Part shown: in pieces, positions 9,563 to 20,012 of the stretch
How positions within the stretch are numbered: the first letter of the stretch is position 1
How the letters are laid out: each line of letters opens with the position of its first letter
From: Limonium bicolor
Lineage: Eukaryota > Streptophyta > Magnoliopsida > Caryophyllales > Plumbaginaceae
Reading direction: 5' to 3'
DNA: 64,000 nt
NCBI GenBank assembly: GCA_023374045.1
Contig: CM041778.1
Coordinates: forward strand, 365,092,831-365,156,830
The notes under the pieces: generated by a model
Databases searched by the model: none
Told to the model about the DNA's origin: nothing
The model's input: only the letters and a program-made list of their open reading frames with translations
Position numbers and translations under genes: made by a program

Positions 9563-12500
9563 CCCCCCAGCCCGATTCGAAACAATTACGTTTCAATTAC
9601 AGCTAATTAACCTAACCCCTCTTCTCGCTCTCTGTTCCGCGGCGATTCCGAAGCCATCCACCGCCACCACAGCCGTATTCCGGCCGCCCTCCTCCTCCTC
9701 TCGCCGTCGCCGGTGTCGCGCCGTCGGTGGTGGTCTTCGTGTGGCGTCGCCGGCCTCAATCCGCCACTCAACAGAGGCGAACAGAGGTGAGTGAAACACT
9801 CACGTTTTTTTTTATTTTGTTTTATTAATTGTTAATTTGTTGTAAATATTGTTAAATTGTTGTTAAATTGTGATTGTGGATGATTAGCTTTATTGTGTGT
9901 GTGAAATCTTTGCTAGATTTGGTTGTTAAACTATTAAATTTATGTATGCACACAAGGTGTTCGATGAAATGTCCGAGTGAATTTTTGTGCTGTTTTTTGC
10001 CCTTCTTTTAAGTATAGTTAGATTGTTTAAATTCCCGGACTATTGTGAATCGATCTGTCTATTCCCTGTATGGAGTCTTTGTCTCAACATTTCCACTTTG
10101 TACAATAGAAGTTTATGGGAGAAACTCCCATTGTTTAGAGTTATATTAGGCGTCCATGAGAGAAACACTTAATGTAAATTAAGAGGTAATGTATATGATA
10201 AAGAGGTAATGCATAAAATAGTGCGTTAAATTGTAAAATTATAAAATTGAAACGTATATATTACTTAATATAAAAATAGTATAATAATAAATACAAATTT
10301 ATATTATAAAAAGGCTATCAATATGTATAATCAATTATTTAGTACGAGTTGTAAGGAAATTTGTTTATCTAATTTTTAATATAAATTGTAATAACTATAA
10401 TAAACCATGACATAATTAATAAGTTGTTTATTATCAATTTCATATATCTTCATCATATATTATTTAGAATAAATATACGTTAAAATAAGTTTAAACTCCC
10501 ATTGTAGTTAGTGAATTTAGTTAGTTAAACTCACTCAGTTAATTTAATTCGTATTTTATAAATTAGTAGCAAAATGTACGTAAATAAATTAATTTGTTGT
10601 AAATATTATTTATATGTTGTCAAAAAAAATATTGTTAAGGAATTTAGTTAGTTTTTCGGGCTTAGTTAATTCAATTACTGTGAGTTAAACTTATTTTAAA
10701 TTCACTACCAACAATGGGAGTTTAAACTCACTTAGTTAATTTAATTCGTATTTTATAAATTAGTATCAAAATGTACGTAAATAAATTAATTTGTTGTAAA
10801 TATTAGAGAAAGTGTTATGAAATGTATATGTACAGTGCTTGTGTGAGCAAGTGAATATGAAAGTTGTAAACGCAAAGTATAAATAATCAAATTTTGTAGT
10901 GAGTTTAGAAGAAAGAAATAGTAAAGAAGAAAGAGTGTATAAAGTAATGAGTGAGCAGAATGATGATTATAGTAGATAGAAGTAGTAAAAAAGTGTAGAA
11001 ATGATAAGTAGAAAAAGAGTAGAACCTTTCGTAGTGTATAATTGAATAAGAGCGTGAACAAGCAGTCATAGTAGAAAAATATTGTAGTAGGTGAGGTATT
11101 AGCCGTTTTAGTAGCGGTTTGAAGTAGAGGTGTGAGAATGTATTTATATATATATGAGTATTGTATATTCGTTAAGTTTAATATAAAATTATTATAATTG
11201 ATCTGAATGTTGTTCAATCTTTATGCGTTGCCTCTGTAGAGATTGGTGTTGCTACACGCGTCTCGCACGCCCGATTGAGAAGAGGGGCTGAAAACAATTC
11301 ATTTATGAACCGGTATTTTTTTTAATTTAACTCTTCATTCTCTTCATTCACTGTAATATAATCTAACTTATCATTTTTCTCTTTTGTGTCTCTACAGATA
11401 AATACTTAAGGAGCTTCTTTACCATTTGATGGTAGATTGAAAGCGGAGCGGAGAGCAATTCATTTTCGAACCGGTAATATAATCTAACTTATCATTTTTC
11501 TCTTTTGTACTTTGTATTTGATTTCCACAAATTATTGGAATTTCGTTTGATGAATGAATTTGGTATATATTAGTTTGGTTTATGATTGAAATTTGTGTTG
11601 TTGAATAATTGGTGAATGCTTAATAATAGGCATAGTTGTGTCTTTATTTTACTTTGTATTTGATTTCCACAAATTATTAAAATTTGGTTTGATGGATAAA
11701 GTTGGTATTAGTTTGATTTGTGATGGAAATTTGTGTTGATGAATGGTTGGTGAATGCTTAATAATAAGCATGGGATAGGTAAAATTATGCAAAAGTCATG
11801 CCGTTTTTTTTTAAAATCTCTTCGTAATTAATATTGTTTGATGTATGTGTATATGTCTAACAATATCTAATTTTTTTTATCAGGTCCGTGAATCACCTCT
11901 CTTGTTTCCCGCCTTCTTCCATTACTGTTCCTCTTTCCTCCTCTGTGCACAAGTAAGTAACTAAACCTTATTTTTTGTTTAATAAATGCAATTATGTATT
12001 TAAATATAAGTGCTAGTACATAATTTAGCTTCATTCCCTATTTGTTGATGCATTTCTTTTTTAATTTATTTTTTGTTGCTCCCTTGCAGAGACATATCAG
12101 AAGTGGTATTGCTGCATCTCTCGCACAGAAGCCTACCTCTCAGGCACCAGTCTCCCCTGTCCATAAATCCTTAAAAAACAAGTACGTATTCTAACTCTCG
12201 ATTCTTTGTTAATCTCTAAACCGGTTTGAACTTATACAGTGGAGAATTGAAAGCGTTGATTTGATGATCTGAATTTGCAATTGGTTTTCAGCTAGCTAGT
12301 AAAGAATTGATTTATTTTAATTGTTGGTTGCTGCCATTGTTGGAATGTTTGTGGTTGTGATGACTTTGGTGAGTGCTGAATAATAAGCACGGGATGTGTA
12401 CAATTATGCAAAGGTCATGCCAAATTTTTTGTAGAAAAAGTATTCGTAATATTGTTTTAAACACCGGTTTCTGTTTTAGAAGTGCAACAATTTCTTAAAT

Positions 12501-12662
12501 TTAAAATGGTAGTTTATTTTGTGTTTGCAACCTTAGAGTTAGGCTAGACTAATTGACAATCATCCCAGTCATGCTCCATTAGGAAATAAACATGTGCAAC
12601 TTAATACAGGCCATATTCTACAAAGGATCTAACTCACACCTGTGATCTGTTGCACATGTAGT
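9563..12662 (+). other. CACTA 5' non-coding region and probable TNP2 leader
   Basis: A GC-rich block at 9600-9790 (CGCCGTCGCCGG, CCGCCACC) ends in AGGTGAGTG, a plausible 5' exon and splice donor. Candidate acceptors before short pyrimidine-rich exons are at 11398 (CTCTACAG), 11883 (ATCAG) and 12090 (CTTGCAG). An approximately 90-bp block at 10515-10605 is repeated at 10727-10805. A unit of about 135 bp recurs at 11512-11645, 11648-11790 and, more diverged, 12345-12455 (TGCTTAATAATA, ATGCAAAAGTCATGCC). No ORF here is convincing. Confidence 0.5.
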
Positions 12663-15600
12663 ATGGAGCGTGACTGGATGTATGGTGATAGAGGCGAACA
12701 TTTTGACAAAATGCTGAAAGAGTTTTGCAAAGCTGCAGTGCAACACAAGGACAGGACAAAGGCGGAGAAAATTCCATGTCCTTGTGTTGATTGTGGTGTG
12801 GTTAGACATTATTCAAGCATCAACCTCGTACAACTCCATGTGAAGACCCGTGGTTTCATGCCACATTATACAAAATGGATTTTTCATGGAGAACGTGTTG
12901 AAGATAATGCTTCATCTTCCTACAGTCACGATCGGTGTAACTCAAGAACCGAGCAGACATTCGATACTACTAACGAGTCAGAACTCCCAAGCGCTTCCGG
13001 AGTCAATGTTGACAGTGAGTCGACTTATCATGATGAACAAATTGACGAGATGCTTGGTAACGTTGAGGATAACTTTGTCGACCGGCCGGATGAGTATCAA
13101 AGGTTGTTGGACGCATCCAAAACGGCGTTGTATCCTACTTGCACTAAGTACACGAAATTGACAGCTATATTGAATTTGTTCAACCTGAAGGGAAGATATG
13201 GATTGAGTGACAAAGGTTTCACGGCATTCCTCGAGCTGATTCATGATATGCTACCGGATGAGAACGGTCTCCCTACGACCACGTATGAGGCAAAGAAATG
13301 GGTGTGTCCAATGGGAGTAGAGTACAAAAAAATTCACGCGTGTCCAAACAACTGTGTGTTGTACAGGGGTGAATACGAAATCTGGACAATTGCCCGAAAT
13401 GTTCGTTGTCCCGGTATAAGCATAAAGATGGTGAGTACTCCTCCGTTCAGAAAAAAAGCCCTCCAGCAAAACTTGTTTGGTATTTGCCGATTATACCCAG
13501 ATTCAAACGGTTGTTTGCGAATCCGAAAGATGCAAAGAACTTACGATGGCATGCGAGGGTAGAAAGAGTGATGAGAAACTAAGACATCCAGCAGATGGGC
13601 CTCAGTGGAGAAACATCAATAGACGGTTCAAAGAACATTTCGGACATGAAGATAGGAATCTGAGGCTTGGGTTATGTACTGATGGAATGAACCCGTACGG
13701 CACATTGAGTAGTCAACACAGTACATGGCCTGTTCTGCTAGTGATCTACAATTTGCCCTCATGGTTGTGTATGAAACGAAAGTACATCATGTTATCGCTC
13801 CTGATATCTGGTCCCAAGCAGCCAGGTAATAGCATTGATGTGTACCTTGCCCCTCTGATCGACGATCTGAAGCTATTGTGGAATGAGGGGACCGTGGTAT
13901 ATGATGCTTATGCAAGAGAGAATTTCACGCTCAAGGCTTTGTTGTTCTGTACCGTCAATGACTTCCCTGCGTATGGGAACTTGTCCGGTTACACGGTTAA
14001 AGGAACATTTGCATGTCCCATATGCGAGGAAGACACTTGTTCGGACCGTTTAAAACATTGTGGGAAGAATGTTTATATGTGTCATCGACGTCTTCTCCCC
14101 GAAGATCACCCTTATCGAGTAACGAAGAGAAAGTTGTTCAATGGTCAAGCCGAAACTCGTGTGGCCCGTCTACCTCTGACCTCTGAGGAAGTGTACGAAA
14201 AGGTTAAGGACATTGTAAATGTATTTGGAAACACATCAAAACCGACGAAAAACATTTGGAAAAAGTGTTCTATCTTTTGGGAACTACCTTATTGGCGTCA
14301 TCTTTCTGTGAGGCACTGCTTAGACATCATGCACATTGTGAAGAACGTTGGTGAGGCAGTGAGTGGGACTTTACTCAATATACCCGGCAAAACAAAAGAC
14401 GGATTGAAAATCAGAAAGGACATGCAAACCATGGGTATACGAAAGGAGTTACACCCACAAGAGAATGGGAAACGAATCTACCTACCTCCTGCATGCTACA
14501 CGCTCTCAAAGGCTGAAAAGATTAGTTTCTGCAAATGTCTGTACTCGGTAAAAGTACCGTCTGGATACTCTTCAAACTGGAAGAACATTGTATCGATGAA
14601 GGATTTAAAACTTTTAGGCATGAAATCTCACGATTATCATGTACTGATGTTACATCTTCTTCCGGTCGCAATTCGAGGGATATTGCCATCTGATGTCAGA
14701 AATGCTTTAACTCGGTTATGTTTCTTTTTCAACGCTGTGTGCTCCAAGGCAATTGACGTAACCTCTCTAGATGATCTACAACGTGAAATTGTTATCACTT
14801 TATGTCAACTTGAGATGTATTTCCCACCATCTTTCTTTGATATAATGGTACATCTAATTGTGCACATCGTTCGAGAGATACAGTTCTGCGGTCCGGTATA
14901 CTTACGGTACATGTACCCTTTTGAACGGTACATGGGTATTCTGAAAAGTAGAATGAAGAATAGGTATCGACCAGAGGGGAGCATTGTTGAAGCAACAGTG
15001 ACTGAGGAAGTCACGGAGTTTGTGACCGATTATTTGAGTGAGGCAGAGTCTATTGGTATCCCAAAACCACGACACTATGGCAGGTTTAAGGGTAAAGGTG
15101 TTATTGGTAGAAAGATCGTGCAAGTTTCGCGTCTACTTATTCATCAAGCACATTTGTTTGTCTTACAACATCTTGAGGTTGTTGAACCTTATTTGGAAAC
15201 CCATATGGTTGAGTTAAGGCATCAAAATCCTTTGAAAAACCACATTTGGCTGACAAAAGAACAAAACCGAGTTTTTATCCAATGGTTCAAAGATCATGTG
15301 TTGACATTAGCATCATCAGATCCAGAAGCTGTAAGCGAAGAGATCAGATGTTTGGCAATCGGACCTGAAACTAATATTACATCTTTTGAGGGGTATGATA
15401 TTAGTGGGTATACATACTACACTGCACGCCAAGATGCCAAATCGATAAACCAGAATAGTGGGGTAAAAATTGAAGCTGCTGCCACTGAGTACCACAGCGG
15501 TAACCGATCTCAACCAGTTAGTAATTGGTATTATGGTGTCATCGAGGACATCTGGGAACTAGACTATGACATTGATTCCTTTCTGTTGTTCCGGTGCAAG

Positions 15601-15942
15601 TGGGTGGACAACCGACGCGGGTACCAAAATGATGGAGGGCTTACCATGGTTGATCTTTCACGGTTACACGGTTATAATGATGATCAATTTGTTCTGGGAA
15701 AGGATTGCGAGCAAGTGTGGTATGTTGAGGATCCGAAAGACTGCAGATGGTCTGTTGTTCTTCCAGGAAGAAGGCCGGTTGTAATGGAAAATGAAAATGA
15801 GGATAACGATGAAAATGGGACTGTAGAGGAAACATCCTTGTTTCCTACTGGATTACCGGATTCGATTGATGATACTGAAAACGATTTGCTCTACGCACGA
15901 TCAGACCATGATGAGGGTGTTTGGGTAGAAAATATGAAATGA
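12663..15942 (+). pseudogene. TNP2-type CACTA transposase (two frame breaks)
   Basis: The start at 12663 gives MERDWMYGDRG, the usual opening of a Transpos_assoc domain (PF13963: CPCVDCG and WIFHGE). A Transposase_21 core (PF02992) follows, with PIIPRFKRLFA, TDGMNPYG, WPVLLVIYNLP, IDVYLAPLIDDLK, NDFPAYGNLSG and CPICEEDTC, then DUF4218 (YFPPSFFDIM to YPFERYMG) and DUF4216 (WYYGVIEDIW to GRR). The likely acidic catalytic residues (Asp in CTDG, Asp in IDVYL, Glu in YPFER) are present (inference from the family). Frame changes lie near 13380 and 13555, each equal to a net loss of one base; the remaining 2.4 kb is open. It would cut and join at the CACTA termini with TNPA-like binding to the subterminal repeats. 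Confidence 0.93.
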
Positions 15943-15945
15943 TTT

Positions 15946-18900
15946 ATGTTTTTGTACGTGTCAGGTAATGTTGTTAGTAGAATGTAGACTGTAATATCAT
16001 CTTAACTGTTATTGTTATGCATCATAGTATTTATGTTATGAGTTTAACTGATGAAAATGCTTTATGATTTTTTTTTGCAGTGGATGATCACCCTATAGAT
16101 GACCCCATTGGACGGCTTATCTCCACTGGAGAACCTGAGCCACAGCCGAATAGACCAAGTAAGCGGGTCACGAGAGGAGGAAAGAAGAAGAAGGACCAGG
16201 TAGCAGTACACGAGACTGAGGCTGGCCCTTCACAGCAGACCGAAGAGGAGTCGGTTGTGCCACCAGAGGCGAAGAAAAACAAAGAGGTGCAACACGTGGG
16301 CTGAAGGCTAACAAGGGCCCTCCTACAAAACCGGTCGACTTCAATCAATTCAACCAGCCCCATGGAAATTGGAAGAATGACTTCACCGCTTACGGTAGCC
16401 ATTTGGTGAAGTCATATTGCGACATAAACCACACCTGGAAGCAAGTGCCTCAATCATTGAAGGATACTATGTTTCAGCGTCTTCAGGTAAATCTCTACAT
16501 TATTACTATGATCTTTTGTGAAATAATAGAACATTTATGTTTACTTTACTAACTGAATGATCATGTACGTAGTCTCGTTTCTCCGTGGATCCCGCACTTA
16601 AAAACGATGTGCTATCAGCGATGTCGAAACAGTTCCGGGACCACAAGAATAAGTTGGCTGACAAGTACATCTACAAGATGCCTACTCCAGAAGATCCAGA
16701 TGAGCCAGATCATGGTGGAGACGGTGTGAGACCACCATGGGAGGTTTACGAGGGCATAACAGAAGAGCAATGGCTACAATTTGTTGAGAGGCGTCACACA
16801 CCTGAGTTCCAGGTGCACTTTATTGTCATACATACATAAATTAATCTTAATTTCTTATGTTTTTTTGTGTTCAATTTCACTTAACATGATCCCATTAATT
16901 TATGCAGGCTCTCCGTGCGAAACAACAAGCAAATGCTAAGAAGAATCTGTACCCTCACCACTTAGGTGGAAAAAGTATTGCTCAAAGGGTACCAGAATGG
17001 GAGCAAAAGGGATATCTGCCCACGGATGGCTCATTGGATGCCAGTGGCAGAAGAATGAAAGTGTGGGAGTTAAGCCACATTCCGAAGAACTCTACTCCCG
17101 AAAATCCTCAATATGATGAAGCCACGAGAGCAGTTATTGCTCAAATGGTAAGTGATATCATTTCATTTTCAGTCAAACTGTTCATTTCCTTTGTATATGA
17201 ACTTATGTTAAACTAATAACTGTATTTGTGTGTTATATTAGGGTGAATTAAGCTCTCAGCTCACCCAGGGCACCTGGACCTCACAGAGGAATGATGATCC
17301 TCTTACACGCGCTCTTGGTAAGAAGGATCATCCAGGTCGTGCCATTGGGTTTGGTGGGCACGTTGGTATCCGCCAGGCATTTGGCGCACCCGGGTCCAGA
17401 ATCAGCCGGGGACAGTCGATTAGCTACGAGGAGCACCTGAGAGCGATGTCTGAGATGGAGCAGAGGATTACTCAGAACGTCGACGAGAGGATCGCTCAGG
17501 CTATATCAAGGATTCAGCCACAGCAGCATGAAAGCCAAGAGGTTTCTCGACCACCGGTAGTGAGAAGTAGTGTCCACTCGGCTGATCCGTTTCCCTATGC
17601 ATCTCTACAGGTTAGACTTACATTTCAATTGAGTACATGACGATTATGATTTTTAACTTGATCACTAATATCATCATAGAAGAATTCTCAATTTTTATCT
17701 AAACAAGTTCCACATAACACTCAGGCACCCACTGAGTGCCATCTGTTTTTACAAATTGGAGTAGAAGAGGTCATGGTTGCATGGGGAAAACTTTTCCCCT
17801 CTCGTCCAAGTGATATTGTGCACGGTGAACCACTCCGACATTACCATGCACGAGTGCTTGTAGACGAATTTGTTGCAGAGCATGCTGACGTCGGTTTACC
17901 GGTGCCGGTCCCACAAAGACCTACCGTGCGTTCTGCACAGACTGCGACAGTGCAGTGGCCTGCACGATTGGTCAGACTCCCTGGGCAGGTATTACTCTTA
18001 ACCGTTGCTATAAAACTATTGGTGTACCACCTTGCATCCATATACTTAATTAGACTAATATCATAGGATATGACCCCACCGAAGACTGATAAGGGCAAAG
18101 GAAAAAGAATTGCCACACCTGTGCAATCAAAGGCTTCCACAAATTTTGTGCTTAGACCTGCTTTGGTGGAGAAGAGAATATTGGCCGGCTTGTCGACCAA
18201 TATGCAGATTCTGCATTCCTCGTTGTTGGTGCTACCACCGGATAGTGATTCCCTCATTGTGGAAGATCCCGAGCGGATATTTCACTATATAGTTCAAGGA
18301 GAATATACATCGATTTGGGATGTATATGTCCGACTTCGAGGAGTGCTTCAGGAGGGATTGGTTGAATGTGTCGATTATCAAGTCGGCCGCCATGTGAGTG
18401 ACTTCTACCTTTTATATTTTGAATTCATTAATTGGTGATGAATTAGATGTTTGAATATAAAGTTAATTACTAATGATATTGCCTCATAGGTGGGTGCATG
18501 ATAAGGCGATCAATCTCTATCAAGATCAAAGATTTGGATTCCTGTGTCCTGCTATGTGCAATGAAGTCCAGATGACAAGTGATCCGCAAGGCCTTATGCA
18601 ATATATGACGAATGCCCTCTATGAATGTTCGAAAAAGTCATTTATTATGCTGCCATATCATTCAGGGTATGATATTTGACTATTTCTATTGGTATTATCT
18701 AAAACATATAGTTTGTGTTAGTTGCTTAATGATTTCAACACATTGTGTAATTTGTGGACAGTCGACATTGGTCATTGCTTGTGCTGGTGATGGGGAAGCA
18801 CCCACGAATCTTGCAATTTGACTCACTTGGTGCGGGTGCCAAGAGACCGAAGATCTCCACCGCAATACAGGGGTAATTATTTTGTTATCGTAAACAACAA

Positions 18901-19411
18901 TTATTTTACATAACATTAACTGTTTCATAATTTGCTACTGATGCTTAAAACTATATATATTGCTGATGTATATAGTTCCATGAAAGCTGCATTAAGATGC
19001 CTGGGTATAACAATGAAGAATAGCATCCCTTGGAACACTGTCAAGGTACTCTATTAATTGATAAATTTGTGTGATAATGTTTAAACTTGTTTATAACTGT
19101 CAATATGTGTGTTTGTATAGTGTCCGGTGCAGCCTGGGGGGTCAGAATGTGGATACTATGTCATGAGATTCATGAGTGACATAGTAGGAGCGGCGAACCT
19201 TTTACCAGAGCACTCGTTAGACATGGTAACATTCTTTGAAAGTTTCAGTTATGCTCTTTACATGTTGTTAGACTTGTACGTTTTAGATTAATGTTCATTT
19301 TTTTTCCAGGCTTACGAACAAGTGTTCAAAGATGGTCAGTATGATGATGCTCAAATTGTTGAGATGCTTGAGGAATGGTCGGAGTTCGTCTGCACAAGTT
19401 TAATGAATTGA
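15946..19411 (+). CDS. TNPA-like / Ulp1 C48 protease fusion gene, 12 predicted exons
   Basis: Predicted exons: 15946-15964, 16081-16486, 16573-16812, 16908-17147, 17242-17610, 17725-17988, 18067-18393, 18490-18666, 18762-18872, 18976-19045, 19121-19225, 19310-19411, all with GT..AG introns. The ATG in the 19-nt first exon, only 3 nt after the TNP2 stop, is my inference from phase. Exons 2-5 encode a plant transposase domain of Transposase_24 type (PF03004), with PHGNWKNDF, SRFSVDP and PHHLGGKSIAQR plus a glutamine-rich coiled segment. Exons 8-12 encode a Ulp1-like protease. Phases agree everywhere except a one-base break near 16285 and one at the exon 7/8 junction. Confidence 0.82.
18490..19411 (+). 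other. C48 (Ulp1/SENP-type) cysteine protease domain
   Basis: Catalytic His is in RHWSLLVL (codon 18766), Asp in LQFDSLG (18820), Gln in CPVQPGG (19130) and Cys in SECGYYVM (19148), the order and spacing expected of Peptidase_C48 (PF02902). The exons join in frame from 18490 to the stop at 19409-19411. Ulp1 enzymes remove SUMO from proteins, and C48 domains are known passengers in plant CACTA and Mutator-like elements; the target here is unknown. No active-site residue is missing. Confidence 0.9.
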
Positions 19412-19727
19412 TGATCATGAAGATGTTTTGCTAACTTTTTCGAATATGTAAATATAACTCTGTACACTTGTGGATGGTGTAATGGTAGATTTGAATTGTA
19501 ATGGTGTTTTTTATTTGTATTGAAAGTGTGAAAGTAAGTGTAATTGCATTGGTTTTGTTAACTCTCAAATTGTGGTGCGTCGTTGGTATTAATTGGGAGC
19601 TTTTATAACTTTTTAAATGTGTGCTGGAGCTCCCTGTATGGATGAAGCATTATTACAGGTCTGATTGAATGAAATGTGGTGAATATATATATATAAGCTG
19701 GGATGGAAAAAAACAAAAAAAAAATAT
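19412..19727 (+). other. CACTA 3' untranslated and AT-rich region
   Basis: This stretch follows the TNPA/Ulp1 stop codon. It contains a TATATATATATA tract near 19684 and an A-rich tract at 19707-19724 directly before the subterminal palindrome. AATGTG/TGTAAT motifs may serve polyadenylation. No ORF of note. Confidence 0.4.
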
Positions 19728-19921
19728 ACCTATCTCGGCGGTTCTTAGAGAACAACCGCCGAGATAGGCCCCTGGGATTGACCGTGTGTGAGATTGACCA
19801 TGGGTCTATCTCGGCGGTTGTTCTCTAAGAACCGCCGAGATAGACTCATGGTCAATCTCACACACGGTCAATCCCAGGGGCCTATCTCGGCGGTTGTTCT
19901 CTACGAACCGCCGAGATAGGT
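19728..19921. repeat. CACTA right subterminal palindrome (TATCTCGGCGG type)
   Basis: The two arms, each about 95 bases and centred near 19824, are almost perfect reverse complements. Each arm contains smaller hairpins of CTATCTCGGCGGTT plus a unique stem (GGGATTGACCGTGTGTGAGA and its complement). All copies have C where the left-end repeats have T. Copies beyond 19921 (to 19997) revert to the TTTCGGCGG form. The palindrome probably binds TNPA-like protein. Confidence 0.92.
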
Positions 19922-19997
19922 ACATCTAGTTCGGCGGTGCTCATTTCGGCGGTTCACAACCGCCGAAATAGGCCTATTGGAACCGCCGAAATAGGCC

Positions 19998-20012
19998 TTT
20001 TTTCTACTAGTG
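19998..20012 (-). repeat. CACTA terminal inverted repeat, right
   Basis: The complement reads CACTAGTAGAAAAAA, pairing with 9189-9203. It is followed directly by the CCA duplication (20013-20015). Confidence 0.95.

Larger units (their letters stand above)
9189..20012 (+). mobile_element. CACTA (En/Spm) DNA transposon, 10.8 kb
   Basis: The element begins CACTAGTACAAAAAA and ends with the complement of CACTAGTAGAAAAAA, flanked by CCA duplications. It has arrays of subterminal hairpins at both ends, a TNP2-type transposase gene (12663-15942) and a TNPA/Ulp1-type gene (15946-19411), all on the plus strand. Size and gene order are typical of plant autonomous CACTA elements. The frame breaks in TNP2 suggest this copy is not autonomous, unless they are sequence errors. 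Confidence 0.96.

Noticed and set aside
9593..9799. Arg/Ala-rich minus-strand ORF in the CACTA 5' region
   Set aside because: Shadow of a GC-rich leader on the plus strand; plus-strand splice donor context fits better.
10786..11217. 143-codon minus-strand ORF
   Set aside because: Very rich in Tyr, Leu, Phe and Thr, the signature of AT-rich non-coding DNA read in the lucky frame.
13251..15835. Antisense ORFs across TNP2
   Set aside because: Shadows of the transposase frame; no domains of their own.
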